Positions 37,401-47,700 of a stretch of DNA of 64,000 nt are shown here, piece after piece. The DNA comes from an uncultured Flavobacteriaceae bacterium (GTDB taxonomy: Bacteria; Bacteroidota; Bacteroidia; Flavobacteriales; Flavobacteriaceae), in the NCBI GenBank assembly GCA_947504035.1, contig CANNGA010000018.1, positions 23,765 to 87,764 on the forward strand, given 5' to 3'. Below the pieces are notes generated by a model. That model saw only the letters and a list, made by a program, of their open reading frames with translations, was not told the origin of the DNA and ran no database searches. Each line of letters begins with the position of its first letter. Position 1 is the stretch's first letter. A program made the translations under genes and the position numbers.

Positions 37401-37661
37401 AACGGAGAACACATCAATGGTATTTTAACATTTACCACTCCCATAACATTAGATGCTACAGGGCGCTTTAATGCCCAATTAGAAATCGGTGGGCAGCGAA
37501 AGAAGAAGAGTACGCTGGCAACAAACTTTAGACTTGTAGATACTAGGGGAAATGTGCGTTTTACAAAGGCATTTGATGTAACGGTTTTTAAAGATGACAA
37601 TTGCCATGGAAAATCGTATAATAAATTTCAGTTGTTTAAATCTAATTTAGATAATAACTAG
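31401..37661 (+). CDS. Giant secreted protein with SpvB/RHS-like N-terminus and thrombospondin-3 repeats
   Basis: 2086 aa. An unusual signal-like N-terminus (VLASYLAIQLILMSAQPF) precedes a region at about 50-116 reading VNLSSGDFNYNIPIMDVG ... LAYDSG ... GLGWNL ... INRQVRGIP, which matches the opening motif of SpvB and TcB/RHS shell proteins. Long beta-rich stretches follow, with YD-like strands, and near the C-terminus (about 1905-1938) are thrombospondin type 3 calcium repeats (DHDRIPNATDKC, DRDNDGIGDACDD). First gene of a tight operon ending in the RHS toxin. Inference: a shell or carrier component working with the 3357-aa RHS protein. No T9SS sorting domain is evident. Confidence 0.75.
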   Translation: MIHSIRKSKFSKVLASYLAIQLILMSAQPFRLFALTSGPSQPEFNAFTPIGTSDMVNLSSGDFNYNIPIMDVGGYPLNLAYDSGITMDQEASWVGLGWNLNVGQINRQVRGIPDDFQGDEMVYENNVKPNVNVGISAQFGGQIFGIEGEDAVKEVVSTGTSLSVGMGVNYNNYTGVSFKPSFGLSFDLGDYVSVGMDVQSSTIEGATISPKVNAKAKIGELEKLGVMGSLNAGLSYNSNRGLSSFGLSASVSMPYNKVVVSSTEGISTQSGANSAGGTSGNISFSRPTFTPRKRTAFTDFNSTFSFSTGIDLWGGDGEVEISATASVQKIKDPIKIEKAYGYEHTGKASIHDVLDYNRENDRIISRNTLALPTTNYTYDLYSVKGQGVGGMFRPHRSQIGQIYDEYVQDESKSFSLGVEAEGGTGWHYGGNFVTAPSESHTGVWNTKASTSFKNQREDVIPSNLDYEAVYFKYIGEHKVDQERSLFTEQLEGDKAMSLKIVGKNNTSGNNFIGANVGNVFRVKRSQPNSNIATYQDKPFTGTFKRRNRDIRNQSVQKLSVAELRDFYEDGYALNRINTYAKEHHTAEIRIVQPDGGTYVYGETAYNSDKQEVTFATDSNTYDCASGTVDYRSRENTLDNRSGVDHFYNNVKTPAYAHTYLLSSVLSSDYEDLTGNGPSADDLGAYTLFEYVKQDAPFQWRIPYGYKKASYNAGLNANSSDQKGSYIYGEKEIKYIRKIETKTHIAIFDITARKDGRGVLDVNGTVPLANDGEQEVYKLNTIKLYSKPEYDAFKLQNAGLNRAPTLEELAPIKTAHFVYDYSLCKGVLNNLRGNLDSNEIENQLGKLTLKKVYFTYRSSKMGKHTPYIFNYEKNFEIENANGVGVTIMNNNPNYSLKAFDIWGNYKPNEGGCKTDDPLTTSEYPFVNQESKAVQDVYAAAWALTSIELPSGGRIDLSYESDDYQYVQDRDTQKMFKVVGVGSSNASNTDGTNPKRSTLLYKNNGEAKYLYVHLPEETESMSSSAFALKYLKGIADKPIYFRFLMNMTKEGALNPSSSAYDYITGYFQRDAPVKVFQGNDNLIYAAIPMQFSSLEGGLSGNKDVNPITKAGLFFGRTYLNGIVYGLNQDHRTENIVTIAKQLVSDIEAVGQIFTGPNGKLRSDEFLCAQRFIPNKSWIRLSNPKTDKLGGGARIKRIEMQDNWDVMTNGAPKQSYGQIYDYKLNDNSSSGVATFEPNDSAENPFVEPFYDKGERLISPRELSYIEKPFGKAFFPTSKVTYSRVTVKNLDRKSDDITSHATGKVVSEYYTSKDFPTKVDYTDIDSDYSSNQRSVLENVIGGLFGIPIHVKNELTLSQGYVVHTNDMDGKMRTQKVFQEGVKQPISAVEYRYSTKEGQEGELSNRLPVINKQGIVEDKEIAVDYDVITDFRESYSKSQTLGANANVAALPFPLFVLIIATVFPISTTQENIGHSAITTKTVHTTALLKEKIATDLGARVSTVNEAWDAETGQVLLTKTINEYDDSYYNFNFPAYWRYNEMGQATTNIGLRGKLEYSGNYFRLQGISDASNYFALGDEIMARTPAINKGKRLWVVAYAGGGNGIKLMDRNGVIIDGSEFQNFDFKIIRSGYRNQQQGNMGAVTMMKDPLPVKDNNGNYTSGINTATFHQTATSLRIVNASAVKYKDFWNCQCENNLPYIPNASVDSDVLAEIPIEEYGFNPYVYNVKGEWRADKSYAYLTERVAISQETTAKRHTRNEGYFKDFTPFYALNGASGWVENTAVLNQIENKEGPWTFASEVTQYSPFGAEIENRDALNRYSSAQYGYNFTLPIAVASNSKYGHMGTDNFEDYSFLNTDEGHFNFKNTIVDDGPKGAEISEDQSHTGLRSLFLPTGASALKTVELKGISGNEDDIDHDRIPNATDKCVYTPNTSQADRDNDGIGDACDDNSNLKITDLVQSERLSFHCGKHMTFTVNGTPNDTATFIIEVTRTPRGWWHIFLNGVKMENGEHINGILTFTTPITLDATGRFNAQLEIGGQRKKKSTLATNFRLVDTRGNVRFTKAFDVTVFKDDNCHGKSYNKFQLFKSNLDNN

Positions 37662-37707
37662 AATTATGAAGCTGAACACAACATATGGCACAATACAATA
37701 TCAATAT

Positions 37708-40700
37708 ATGGCAAATTTATATCGTAATTTAAGCGTAATACTAATATTAATTATAGGCAATGTCGCGCTATATGGTCAAAATAATGACTGTAATATTCCA
37801 CAAATTAGCCAAAAAGAAGCTTTAAGAGCCCTGTATAATGCCACAGGAGGGCCTAACTGGAAAAATGAAAGAGATGCTGTAAATCCTTGGGATGATGCAC
37901 AAAATATCGAAAATTGGCATGGTGTTTATCTTACAGGTAATGGAAATGTATATATGTTAGATTTGTCTGAAAATGATTTGGAAGGCGTTTTGCCTATAGA
38001 AATTGCGGCATTGACAAATTTGCAAGTTTTAAAATTAGGAGGTAATAAATTAAGAGGTAGCTTAGGGGAAGGCTGTCTTTTTCCTCGTTTTATAGAAGAC
38101 TTAGATTTATCTAACAACTATTATACAGCAACAGCATTTGAAGCTTCAAACATAAATGATGATAATGTTTTTAGACATATATATGCTCCACAAAGAGAGG
38201 ACAGACCTTCAGATGTAATGATAATAAAAAACGTAACAGAAGCAGAAGTACTTCACTTAGATGGGCCCCTTCAAACCCCAAGAAACATAAGATATACTGG
38301 TTTAGAATGGTCATTTAGAAATGAATTTCAAACGCAATTTTACCGTGTGTCAGGTGGAAACAGACATACTATAAACTTTGTAAGGAAAAGAAATCAAGGG
38401 ACTTATAGGTTAACAATGCAAAGCGTAAAATTTCCTCTTTTACCTATACGATGGGATTTTTATTTAAATGTGGAGGAAATAGAACCTAGTCCAAACATTT
38501 TATGTATTAGTGGTGAATTTCGAGGTTTCAGGAATGAAAATGATAATAATGTTACAGATGCAACTCTTAATTTAAATATAGGTATGCATGATAATAGCGC
38601 GTTTGATATTGAGTCTATTAATGTTGTTGATGCCTATTTGTTAGACGAAGATGATTTAGACAATACTAGTGGCGATATAGGAGTACATGGAGTACATGAG
38701 CTATACGAAAATCTATTGCATTTAAATGAGTTTTTAGAAGCAAATAATGGTAATACAACACAAAACACTTATGGTTATGAGTCGTTTTGCCTTTTTGAGC
38801 CAGGACTTATTTGTACATCTGATTTATGGGTAACGCTATTTCTAAATTTGAGAATACAGACCGCTAATGAAGCTATCACTATTAAAGGGGTAGAAGTAAA
38901 GGGAAGAGCCATAGCTAATGGAGACTCTTATAAGATTGTATACGACTGTGAAGTTCCAGTAGTACCACCAGTAGTTCCAGAAGTATTAATATTGTGTTTA
39001 GATGCGTACGAAGATTACCCAAGGGTAGCGAACTTATTTCCTCAAGGTGCTAACGTGTCTTGGTATAGAACAGAGACAGGAGGTACTGCTCTTAATAATT
39101 CAGAGCAAGTTAGCGCTACAGCAAATGATACATTTTATTGGTGGGATGATAGTAGTGATGCTATTAGTTCTCGTACACCAGTATCTGTTAGAACATTTGA
39201 GAGTCCAGATGGTTATTCGGAAGAATTGTTTAATATTTACGAAACCCCAAGAGCTCAAGTTAAAGATATTTATATAGAGAATGATGGTGCTACGTATTGG
39301 TATTCAGTTAGTTCTGGTGGAACTCCATTGGATGCAAATACAACTGTTGTTAATGGTAATACCTATTATGCGGCATCTTGTAGAGGTTGCGAATGCCGTT
39401 TTCCTGTAACAGTCGAACTTGGTGTTATGCCTCCCACAGGAGATCCAGTACAAGTTTTATGTACAACATCTACGCTAGATGATATTGTATTAGAAGTAGA
39501 ACCAGGACTAACGGTAGTTTGGTATAACGGTAGTACAGGAGGTCAAGTGTTAAATGCGGAAACAGTTATACAACCTAACACTTCTTATTATGCAGCGCAG
39601 CGAGATCCTAGAAATGGAGCAGAAAGTAAAACCCGTTTTCAAGTAAGGGTATTTGCCAATTTTGTAGAGCCACCACTAATAACGAACCCGATACAGAAAT
39701 TTTATGCAGACGAATCTCAAACTGTAGGCGATTTAATTGCTTTTGGAAATGAGATTGTTTGGTATGCCGTTCCTACTGGGGGAGAACAACTTAACCCAGC
39801 TGCGTCACTTGTTAATGATCGTTTCTATTATGCAGCACAAGTAATAGATGGTTGTTATAGTGCTAGAGAGCGTATATACGTCACGCTCTCCCCAGAAATA
39901 GGAGATCCTCTATTTGGATGTGAATTGTTTAAGCCAGAGTTGCTAAAACCATATGTTATAGAAGCTTGGGTTAATGAAAGAGAGGTTACTGCTAACACTA
40001 CACGCACCATTAGTTTTAATAATAGTACAGAGAGTAGTTTATTTGTAGGGTTACTAAATCATCTTAAAAACAGGTTGTTGAGTAAAAATGTAGATACCGA
40101 TTTATATGATTTTCCCGAAGAATACGAACCAGAATTTATTGGAGGCGAACCAGAATTAGATTTTAGATTACTTATGCCCTTTATAGAAGGGTTAAGTTTT
40201 AGGGATAAAAAGTTTAAAGTGTATGGTTTTAAAGCAATAAAAGATGGCTATACAGGTGTGAGTGGACAAGGCAGAACAATAGGCTTTTCATTTTATTTAA
40301 ATAGTACAAAAGATAAAGAATTTCGATACCTCACACCAACGTTTACCCATAGGTATAAGGTGTTAAATGCCCAAGAAACAGAAACTGTTTTTAGAGAAAA
40401 GACCTATCATTACCCATTGTTAGATGATAACGACAGTACAGCAGAGGAACTTTTAAATTTTACAAATGTGCTAGTTAATAATGGAGAATTTATAATATAC
40501 GCCAGTTTTAACCAAAATACAGCTCCTGCTCGTCAGGAAAATCAAGTTATACGGCTTCCTACAAGAAATGTGATAAAAGAAACGGTAGATTTTAATAGTT
40601 ATACAGAAGACGAATATCAACCTAAAATTACGTACGATAAAGCACAAATAGAAATAAGTTTTGTAGATGAAAATGGCAATCCTATACCAAATAGTGTACT

Positions 40701-41040
40701 GCAATTTAGCCCGCAAGGCCCTATTATAGATAAGTGGCAGAAAATTACAGGTCAGTTTCAAATACCTAATGAAACAGGACGAATGACTATAGCCTTAAAA
40801 AATACAGATGAAAATAAGATGGTGTATTTCGATGATGTGCGTATACAGCCCTTAGAAAGTAATATGAAAACATTTGTGTATCATCCAGAAAATCAACGTT
40901 TGGTTTCAGAGTTAGATGAAAATAATTATGCGACCTATTATGAATACGATTTAGAGGGAGGCTTAGTTCGGGTAAAAAAAGAGACTGTTAAAGGTGTCTA
41001 TACAATACAAGAAACCAGATCAGGAAACGTAAAAAAATAA
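37708..41040 (+). CDS. Secreted LRR / Ig-like protein of the RHS operon
   Basis: About 1110 aa from the ATG at 37708, chosen because it opens a signal peptide (MANLYRNLSVILILIIGNV); an upstream ATG at 37666 is possible. After it comes an LRR cap and repeats (ALYNATGGPNWKN ... LDLSENDLEGVLP). A central region (about 425-740) has four Ig-like repeats marked by [VI]WY...TGG..L (VSWYRTETGGTAL, VVWYNGSTGGQVL, IVWYAVPTGGEQL) and ending YYAAQ. The last 45 residues (FVYHPENQRLVSELDENN, TYYEYDLEGGLVRVKKET) are a single YD-repeat unit, linking it to the RHS proteins. It starts 46 bases after the previous gene. Confidence 0.75.
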   Translation: MANLYRNLSVILILIIGNVALYGQNNDCNIPQISQKEALRALYNATGGPNWKNERDAVNPWDDAQNIENWHGVYLTGNGNVYMLDLSENDLEGVLPIEIAALTNLQVLKLGGNKLRGSLGEGCLFPRFIEDLDLSNNYYTATAFEASNINDDNVFRHIYAPQREDRPSDVMIIKNVTEAEVLHLDGPLQTPRNIRYTGLEWSFRNEFQTQFYRVSGGNRHTINFVRKRNQGTYRLTMQSVKFPLLPIRWDFYLNVEEIEPSPNILCISGEFRGFRNENDNNVTDATLNLNIGMHDNSAFDIESINVVDAYLLDEDDLDNTSGDIGVHGVHELYENLLHLNEFLEANNGNTTQNTYGYESFCLFEPGLICTSDLWVTLFLNLRIQTANEAITIKGVEVKGRAIANGDSYKIVYDCEVPVVPPVVPEVLILCLDAYEDYPRVANLFPQGANVSWYRTETGGTALNNSEQVSATANDTFYWWDDSSDAISSRTPVSVRTFESPDGYSEELFNIYETPRAQVKDIYIENDGATYWYSVSSGGTPLDANTTVVNGNTYYAASCRGCECRFPVTVELGVMPPTGDPVQVLCTTSTLDDIVLEVEPGLTVVWYNGSTGGQVLNAETVIQPNTSYYAAQRDPRNGAESKTRFQVRVFANFVEPPLITNPIQKFYADESQTVGDLIAFGNEIVWYAVPTGGEQLNPAASLVNDRFYYAAQVIDGCYSARERIYVTLSPEIGDPLFGCELFKPELLKPYVIEAWVNEREVTANTTRTISFNNSTESSLFVGLLNHLKNRLLSKNVDTDLYDFPEEYEPEFIGGEPELDFRLLMPFIEGLSFRDKKFKVYGFKAIKDGYTGVSGQGRTIGFSFYLNSTKDKEFRYLTPTFTHRYKVLNAQETETVFREKTYHYPLLDDNDSTAEELLNFTNVLVNNGEFIIYASFNQNTAPARQENQVIRLPTRNVIKETVDFNSYTEDEYQPKITYDKAQIEISFVDENGNPIPNSVLQFSPQGPIIDKWQKITGQFQIPNETGRMTIALKNTDENKMVYFDDVRIQPLESNMKTFVYHPENQRLVSELDENNYATYYEYDLEGGLVRVKKETVKGVYTIQETRSGNVKK

Positions 41041-41045
41041 AATAT

Positions 41046-41768
41046 ATGAGTCTTATCTTAAAACAATATGTTACTGTTTTTATAGTGTATTTTGTCTCTT
41101 TGGTTAGCCAAAGTCAAGACGTAACACCAGAAGTAATTTTGCAAAAAGTAGAAGCACATTATAAAGCGCGTAATACCTTTAATTACTCTATGACATATAA
41201 CATGTATAGAGGTTATACAGGTACAGATATCGTAGAAAATTATACAGGAACCATTCAGAAAAAAGGAGATGTTGTATTGGTACATGTTTTGGGGAATGAA
41301 GTTGTTCAATTTCCAGAACACCATATTGTATTAAATAAGAAGGAAAAGACCTTAGTCTACACTACAAATCAACAGATACAAACAGCTCCTGTAGATATCT
41401 CTAGGTTTTTACAGTTTTATAAAATTGTAAAGACAAAAGAAGAAGGAGGTATTCTTGTTTATGAATTGTTATTAAAAGATACGCCTCTGCCCATACCTCA
41501 TAAAAAAATAGACCTGTATATCAATAAAAATACTTTAGAGATAGATAAACAAATATTGTATTTAGGTACAAAAGTTCCCTTTAAAGATAGTAACGGTGCT
41601 AAAGTATTAGATGTAGGACGTATAGAAATAATGGTTAAACCCAATACGAAGGATGTGATGGTGAAGCCAAAATTAGAAGACTATATAGAGTTAGATGCTA
41701 GTAGTAAAGTACGCTTGGCACAGAATTACAAAACGTATACTTTAATAGACAATAGAAGAAACCTATAA
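41046..41768 (+). CDS. Secreted LolA-like protein of the RHS operon
   Basis: 240 aa; signal peptide (FIVYFVSLVSQSQ) and a half-barrel-like beta-rich body (AHYKARNTFNYSMTYNMYRG, DIVENYTGTIQKKGDVVLV, ... LYINKNTLEIDKQILYLG) with the strand pattern of LolA/LolB-fold proteins. LolA proteins carry lipid moieties through the periplasm. It sits 5 bases after the LRR/Ig gene and 13 bases before the RHS gene, so it is an integral part of the operon, perhaps an export chaperone for the giant proteins. The fold call is by eye only. Confidence 0.6.
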   Translation: MSLILKQYVTVFIVYFVSLVSQSQDVTPEVILQKVEAHYKARNTFNYSMTYNMYRGYTGTDIVENYTGTIQKKGDVVLVHVLGNEVVQFPEHHIVLNKKEKTLVYTTNQQIQTAPVDISRFLQFYKIVKTKEEGGILVYELLLKDTPLPIPHKKIDLYINKNTLEIDKQILYLGTKVPFKDSNGAKVLDVGRIEIMVKPNTKDVMVKPKLEDYIELDASSKVRLAQNYKTYTLIDNRRNL

Positions 41769-41781
41769 TATTACAAAAGCC

Positions 41782-44700
41782 ATGTTAAGAAAATTAACCC
41801 ATACAGTATGTGTTCAGATATTGTTATTGTTTTTAGCTGTAACTCAAAATAGTTATGGACAAAATACTGAAGACGAATTTATAGGTAATCAAATAAGAGT
41901 AGGAAGTATACTCCAAACTCAAAGATTAGTAGGGCCTGTAAATGGTTTAGATCTCACAGCCGATTCATACGTAAGTTTAAGTGTACAAGAAGACGTTGCA
42001 CCGTTTTCTGCATATAAATTTTCATTAACTTTAGAGGTCACTCCAATACTTGCAAGTGGAGATTTAAATACGCAAAATACCGAGGAAATTAACCTAGAAA
42101 TAGAACATAATTATGCGCCAGGAATAGGTAATGTGATAGACGAATCTATTTTTAAAGTGTACTCAAGTTATGGTGCTGTGGTAAAAGTAATAAGCAGTCG
42201 TTTAGAAGTTAATGGAACTACGGTGGTGGATGGAACAACACCAGATAATATCGTATTAAATATAGCTTTTCGTGCGCAACGCTTTTATGAATTACCAGCA
42301 AATGCTCCTGCTAATGTAGGCTCAAGTATTACCAGTAATAATGAATTAGAAATACGATGGGACGGCATTGCGACAGCGCAATATTATGATGTAGAATGGA
42401 CTTGGTTAGATAGTTATAGTGATTTACTTCAGGACGACCTTCAGGCTAATGCTATACCCTTATCCGTTAGAGATTTTGAGCATAATAGTACCCGTATACA
42501 AACAGAACAAACGCAATATAGTATACCTTTAGTTTACTCACGAGGATTTATCATATATCGGGTGCGTGCTGTTGGGCATTTCTTGGCAGATTTAGAACAA
42601 AAAAAATACAGTTTATGGTCTAGCAACCCTTATACGAAATCGAATGCAAAGATCTCAGATTGGGGAACTTTAGGGGCGGGCGTATACCGTATAGATACCG
42701 ATCATGCCAATACTAAAAACTGGCAATTCCAAGCCTCTTATGCCGAAGAAGGTAAAAAGAAAGAGGTGGTTAGTTATTTTGATGGTACATTGAGAAATCG
42801 CCAAACTGTAACGACAATTAATAGTGATGATAATGCGGTTGTAGGAGAGGTTATTTATGATGCACAAGGTCGGCCAGCTATAGAAGTTTTACCTGTGCCA
42901 ACCAATACCAATGTTCTAAAGTATTACGACAATTTTAATTTAAATACTGGAGGTGTGCCTTATACGTATTTGGATTTTGATAAGAACAGTCAAAATCAAA
43001 TAGATGAACCTAGTGCAGCTAAAGCGATGTCTATTGCCAGTGGTGCCAGTCAGTACTACTCAGGAAATAATAATTTAAATGCACCCTATAAAGACCAAAT
43101 ACCAGACGCAGAGCAATACCCTTTCTCACAAATAGAATATACACCAGATAATACGGGGAGAATACGTCGCAAAGGTGGTGTGGGTAATATGCATCAATTA
43201 GGGACGGGACATGATATGGAGTACTATTATAGTACGCCCGAACAGATAGAGCTTAACCGCTTGTTTGGTTACAGTGTAGGTAATGCGGGACATTACAAAA
43301 AGAATATGGTGTTAGACCCTAATCGTCAGCTAAGCATTAGTTATATAGATCCGCAAGGGCGTACTATTGCCACAGCATTGACAGGTGCGAAACCTGAAAA
43401 TTTAGACGCTTTAGAAGATGAAGCTAATTTAGACCTACATAAAAGGCTTACAGCAGATTTATTAAATAAACAAAGTAGTACGGCCAAAGATAGTCCTGTA
43501 GATAATAATACTAGAGGAACCTCTGGAAATTACGGCGCTTTACAAGATCAATTGGTGTACAATGCCAGTAAAGCAGTGGTGTTTAGAGATGTACGTAACT
43601 TTGGTTATTCTATTAACGGTCCCGCATTTAGTTACGGTTGTCCAGACCCTACAGAAGCATACAAACACAATTATAATTTAGCCTTTACCTTAGCGATCGA
43701 TCTTATTAATGAAGATGGAGAAAGCCTCTTTACGCTAAATGATACAAATCCTGTATTTAAAAAAATAGAGCTATCAGGAATTAATCAAATTACACTAGGT
43801 CCTGATGATATACCAGATTTAGCTATAGATAGAGGGACGTTTAGTATCCAGAAAATTTTAACAGTAGATCAAGAAAAATTAGAAACATATGCAGACAACT
43901 ATATAGCACGTCTTCAAGATGCCAACGATGCTTGTTACATACCACAAACAGAATTAGTGCCGCCTTTAATAATAGAGAATTGTGGTTTTGATTGCGAGAC
44001 CTGTGCAGCGGCTCTTATGGAAGGCTATCCCAACGACCCAGAAGGTGCTAAGGCAGCTTATGTTGCCGCGCAAATAGTAGAAAATCAAGAGCGCTATAAT
44101 ACATTTACCAATAGAGAAAAAAACAGTTTTGAAGCGGCCTTACATACACAATGGGATGCCGCTTTAAATGCTTGTTTAGCACCCTGTACTGGTGCAGATA
44201 CCCCTGTAGCACAAAGACCTAATATTGTATCTTGTCAAAGTGCCTTAAATCAACTTCTAACAGATATGAGCCCTATTGGACAGTACGGAAATGGGGAAGA
44301 TAGCGATGGTACCATACTTAATATTTTCGATGCCGTAAATATTAAACTTATTAGTGCAAAAATAGCAGGACAAGATGATAGTGCCTATTACAGCTGGAAA
44401 ACACCATGGCATCCAGAATACGATAGTGCTGTAAGTAAAACCCAAGGACACTATTACAATACAGACGGAACAATAAGTTACATAAGAGTTAAAGAAATTC
44501 GAACAGTAGTAGAAGGCGAAGGCGAAGAAGAGGATACTGTAATAATAAGTTACGATCCAGTGATAGACGATGGTGCGCCATTAACACCTGTAGCAGGAAC
44601 TAAAGATGCACATTGGGTAGAACCCCAATACCTTACGAATAGTGAAAATTTCACAAGATCTGGTGTGTGGAAAGATAGCTGGTCTTATTCCCTATTAAGT

Positions 44701-47700
44701 TACCATCCAGAATACGATTATTTACGCTATAATGAAGCATTGTGCGCGTTGCAATATAAAAGTTTTAGTTCCGACGGTTACGATTCTTACCTACAATCTA
44801 TAACCACATTTAGCGAAGCTGTAAGCGCAGGTTTTCTAAATGGTGCCTTAGACTTATATAATGACGATCCTTATTTTAGAAACGCTTTACCAACCCCTTT
44901 CGATCCTTCAACACACAATTTGTTAAAAGCACGACAAGACATTATAAGAGAAGCACTGGAAACTAATTTTGATGGCTCTAATCACCCTATGTTAAGTACA
45001 GTATACACAAGGGCGATATGTAATAGTCTAGAAGTTTGCGAAGTGCCCGATGCCGCTCTTGTAATACTAAATACAGTTAAAAGTTCTAGCAGCTCCTTTA
45101 GTACAGAAGAAAAGGATGAATTTTGGAATACCTATAAAGCCAATTATTTAGGAATAAAACAACGCATACAATCGGTATTTATCAATGCATATGCCCAAAA
45201 AGAAGGGGTATATAATGGCTGTATAGGAGCTACAGCAGCCCCAGTAGCTTTAATAGAGAATTTCTCTAGTTACAATGCCAATATACGAACCACATTAGAA
45301 AGTTATTTGAGAGGCACTAATCCCTCTGATGGTATTTGTGAAGATGCTTATGCAAGCAGCTATAGTACTAAACAAAAGCGATTTGTACCTACCGATTTAT
45401 ATTTTAATGCAGGTGCAGCCCCAGAAAATGCTTTACAAGACATTGCAGAACAGGTGGACTACGATTACTATGTAAATACGGGCACCTGTCCTATGGCAAG
45501 AGATCTTATGCTCTATTTAGATGGGTATTTTAATGATTTACAAGTTACTGGAACACCTATTATTCACAGTAATAAGGCGTATCACGGGCTTTATTTATCA
45601 TCCTCATTATATCAAGAGTTTGGAGGGCACTTTCCTGCGGGAAGTGCTACGGTGACCACCAGCAGTACGTTGGGAGAAAGCAACGACGAGTTGGTATTAA
45701 CGGTATCTGGTAGCGAAGGTGTTTTAGAAGATGCAGAAACAAAAATACGCTTACCAGGCTACAATTGGACTACATACGGTAGCAATAGTTTTACTATAAC
45801 AGCAGTTACAACCATTACTAGTAGCTATAATACAGTAACAGAGTTGTTTGAGTTTACGGCTTTAGCTAAAATTGATGAAGCAGGTGCTTATAAAGAAGCC
45901 GTACTAACAGGAACTACAAAAGCAGGGCTTACTTGCAGCATTGATAATCCGCTAACGCCAGGTCAATATTTAGGAGCTGGTAGTACTTATGATGGATCTG
46001 GAAGCTGTAATAAGGAAAGTTATTTTGTAAAAGCACTTAAGGCATTAATGAATACTTTAGCAGCAAATGGGACGATAGACCAAGCAGAAGTAGATCTTAG
46101 TAATTTAAGAGCCTATACAAATAGTTACCTTCCAGAATTTTTTGGAGGCGGAACTACAGTGTTGTGGAAACGCCCAGATGCAACTTCTATTAGTATTGAA
46201 ATTGATGGTAGGCAGGTGTTTACTGTTAAGAACATAGTGGCCTCTGGCGAAGGACAAGCCCAAAATGTTTTATTAAATGCTACGCTTTTAGATTTGCGAT
46301 TTGATTACATTTTTGATGGAGAAAGAAAAACAGTTTTAGGACAAGAAGTTCTTTTGTATTATGGAGAAGATCAACAATATGTAGCAAATGTAGAAGCTGA
46401 TGAAAATACTTTGGTTAATTTTTTATGTTGTGATGATATTAATAATTATACAATATGTATAGATGAAATAGAGGATGTAAAGTTTAGTAGGGAATTGGCA
46501 ACATTGTTAAATGCGGCTATTCAAAAGGACAATATCTTAACCGATAACTTACATAAGGCAATACCTATAACTAATTATCCTAATGAATATACAACCAATC
46601 TTCAGAAGATTTTTACACTTAACACTTCCGAGGGGGGGGTACTGCATGAATCTTCAATTAGTGATTTTGATCACAGGGGGGTTGATTTTTCAAATTTAAA
46701 ACATGTCTCCATTGGGGCATCAAAAATAGATAATTTTGCAACTAGTTTTTTAATAACATTCTTTGACTTATATAGGTTTGATGTGCGAATAAGAGGAGAC
46801 TTGGTAAGTGATATATCTAGTATTCAATCCTTAGAACGAATAGCATATGGCGTAGGAAGTACATTTGCAAGCACTCATAAATTATACTACACTAATAAAG
46901 AAAATATACAAACGAGTGTATTTTGTACAGTTGCTTATGCTGAAGTAAGTTATCCTAGAAGTTTAAATAATAGTAGTAGACCTGTAAATTTAAGATGTAA
47001 TATAGAAGAACGATATGGAGATCTTCCTTTACAAGAAGATCCAGATCTATTGTTTAATACAGATCTAGAAGTATGTAATAATCCTTTAGAAAATGAATTT
47101 GAGAATTTATTAAAAGCATCATTTAATGCGAATTTAAAGTACCAAAGAAGAGAAATATTAGAAATACAAAGAGATGCTATAAATGATGATTTATTTTTTA
47201 ATGCATTTAACCTTAATGAGCGTATGAAGATGATTGGTGAACCTCAATACGAAGCGAGAGATTTTGAAGGATTAAAATATCATAATACATTTCACTCTTA
47301 TACTTATCGTTATGATGAAAGGTTCAATTTTTTAAATGATCCAGATGCGTTTTTAGATCATTCAAATCACGAAAATATTCATACTATAAGGGCAAATTTT
47401 CAAGATGAAACTTCAGAGGTATTATTCGGTAATATTTCTATTACTTTAAGCGAAGAAAATGATTTTAGAAATATATACGAAATATCTGATTTAAAAATAC
47501 GATCCTACAAAGAGTTTGCGTTTGGTTCCCAAAATTCATTACTTGCCACTATTGATTACATAGATAATAATGGTGCTGCTAAAAGAGCTAAGAATGTTAA
47601 TATTAGATTATTTAGAAGGGATGACTATTTTAATTCAAACTCACGACCTAATGAGACTAGCAGTACAGCTTTCGTTTTAAAATTTTGTGATCTTTTAGAT

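Noticed and set aside
37178..37600. 140-codon minus-strand frame inside the 2086-aa gene
   Set aside because: Antisense to thrombospondin-3 repeats and the conserved C-terminal region of the first RHS-operon protein; no independent support.
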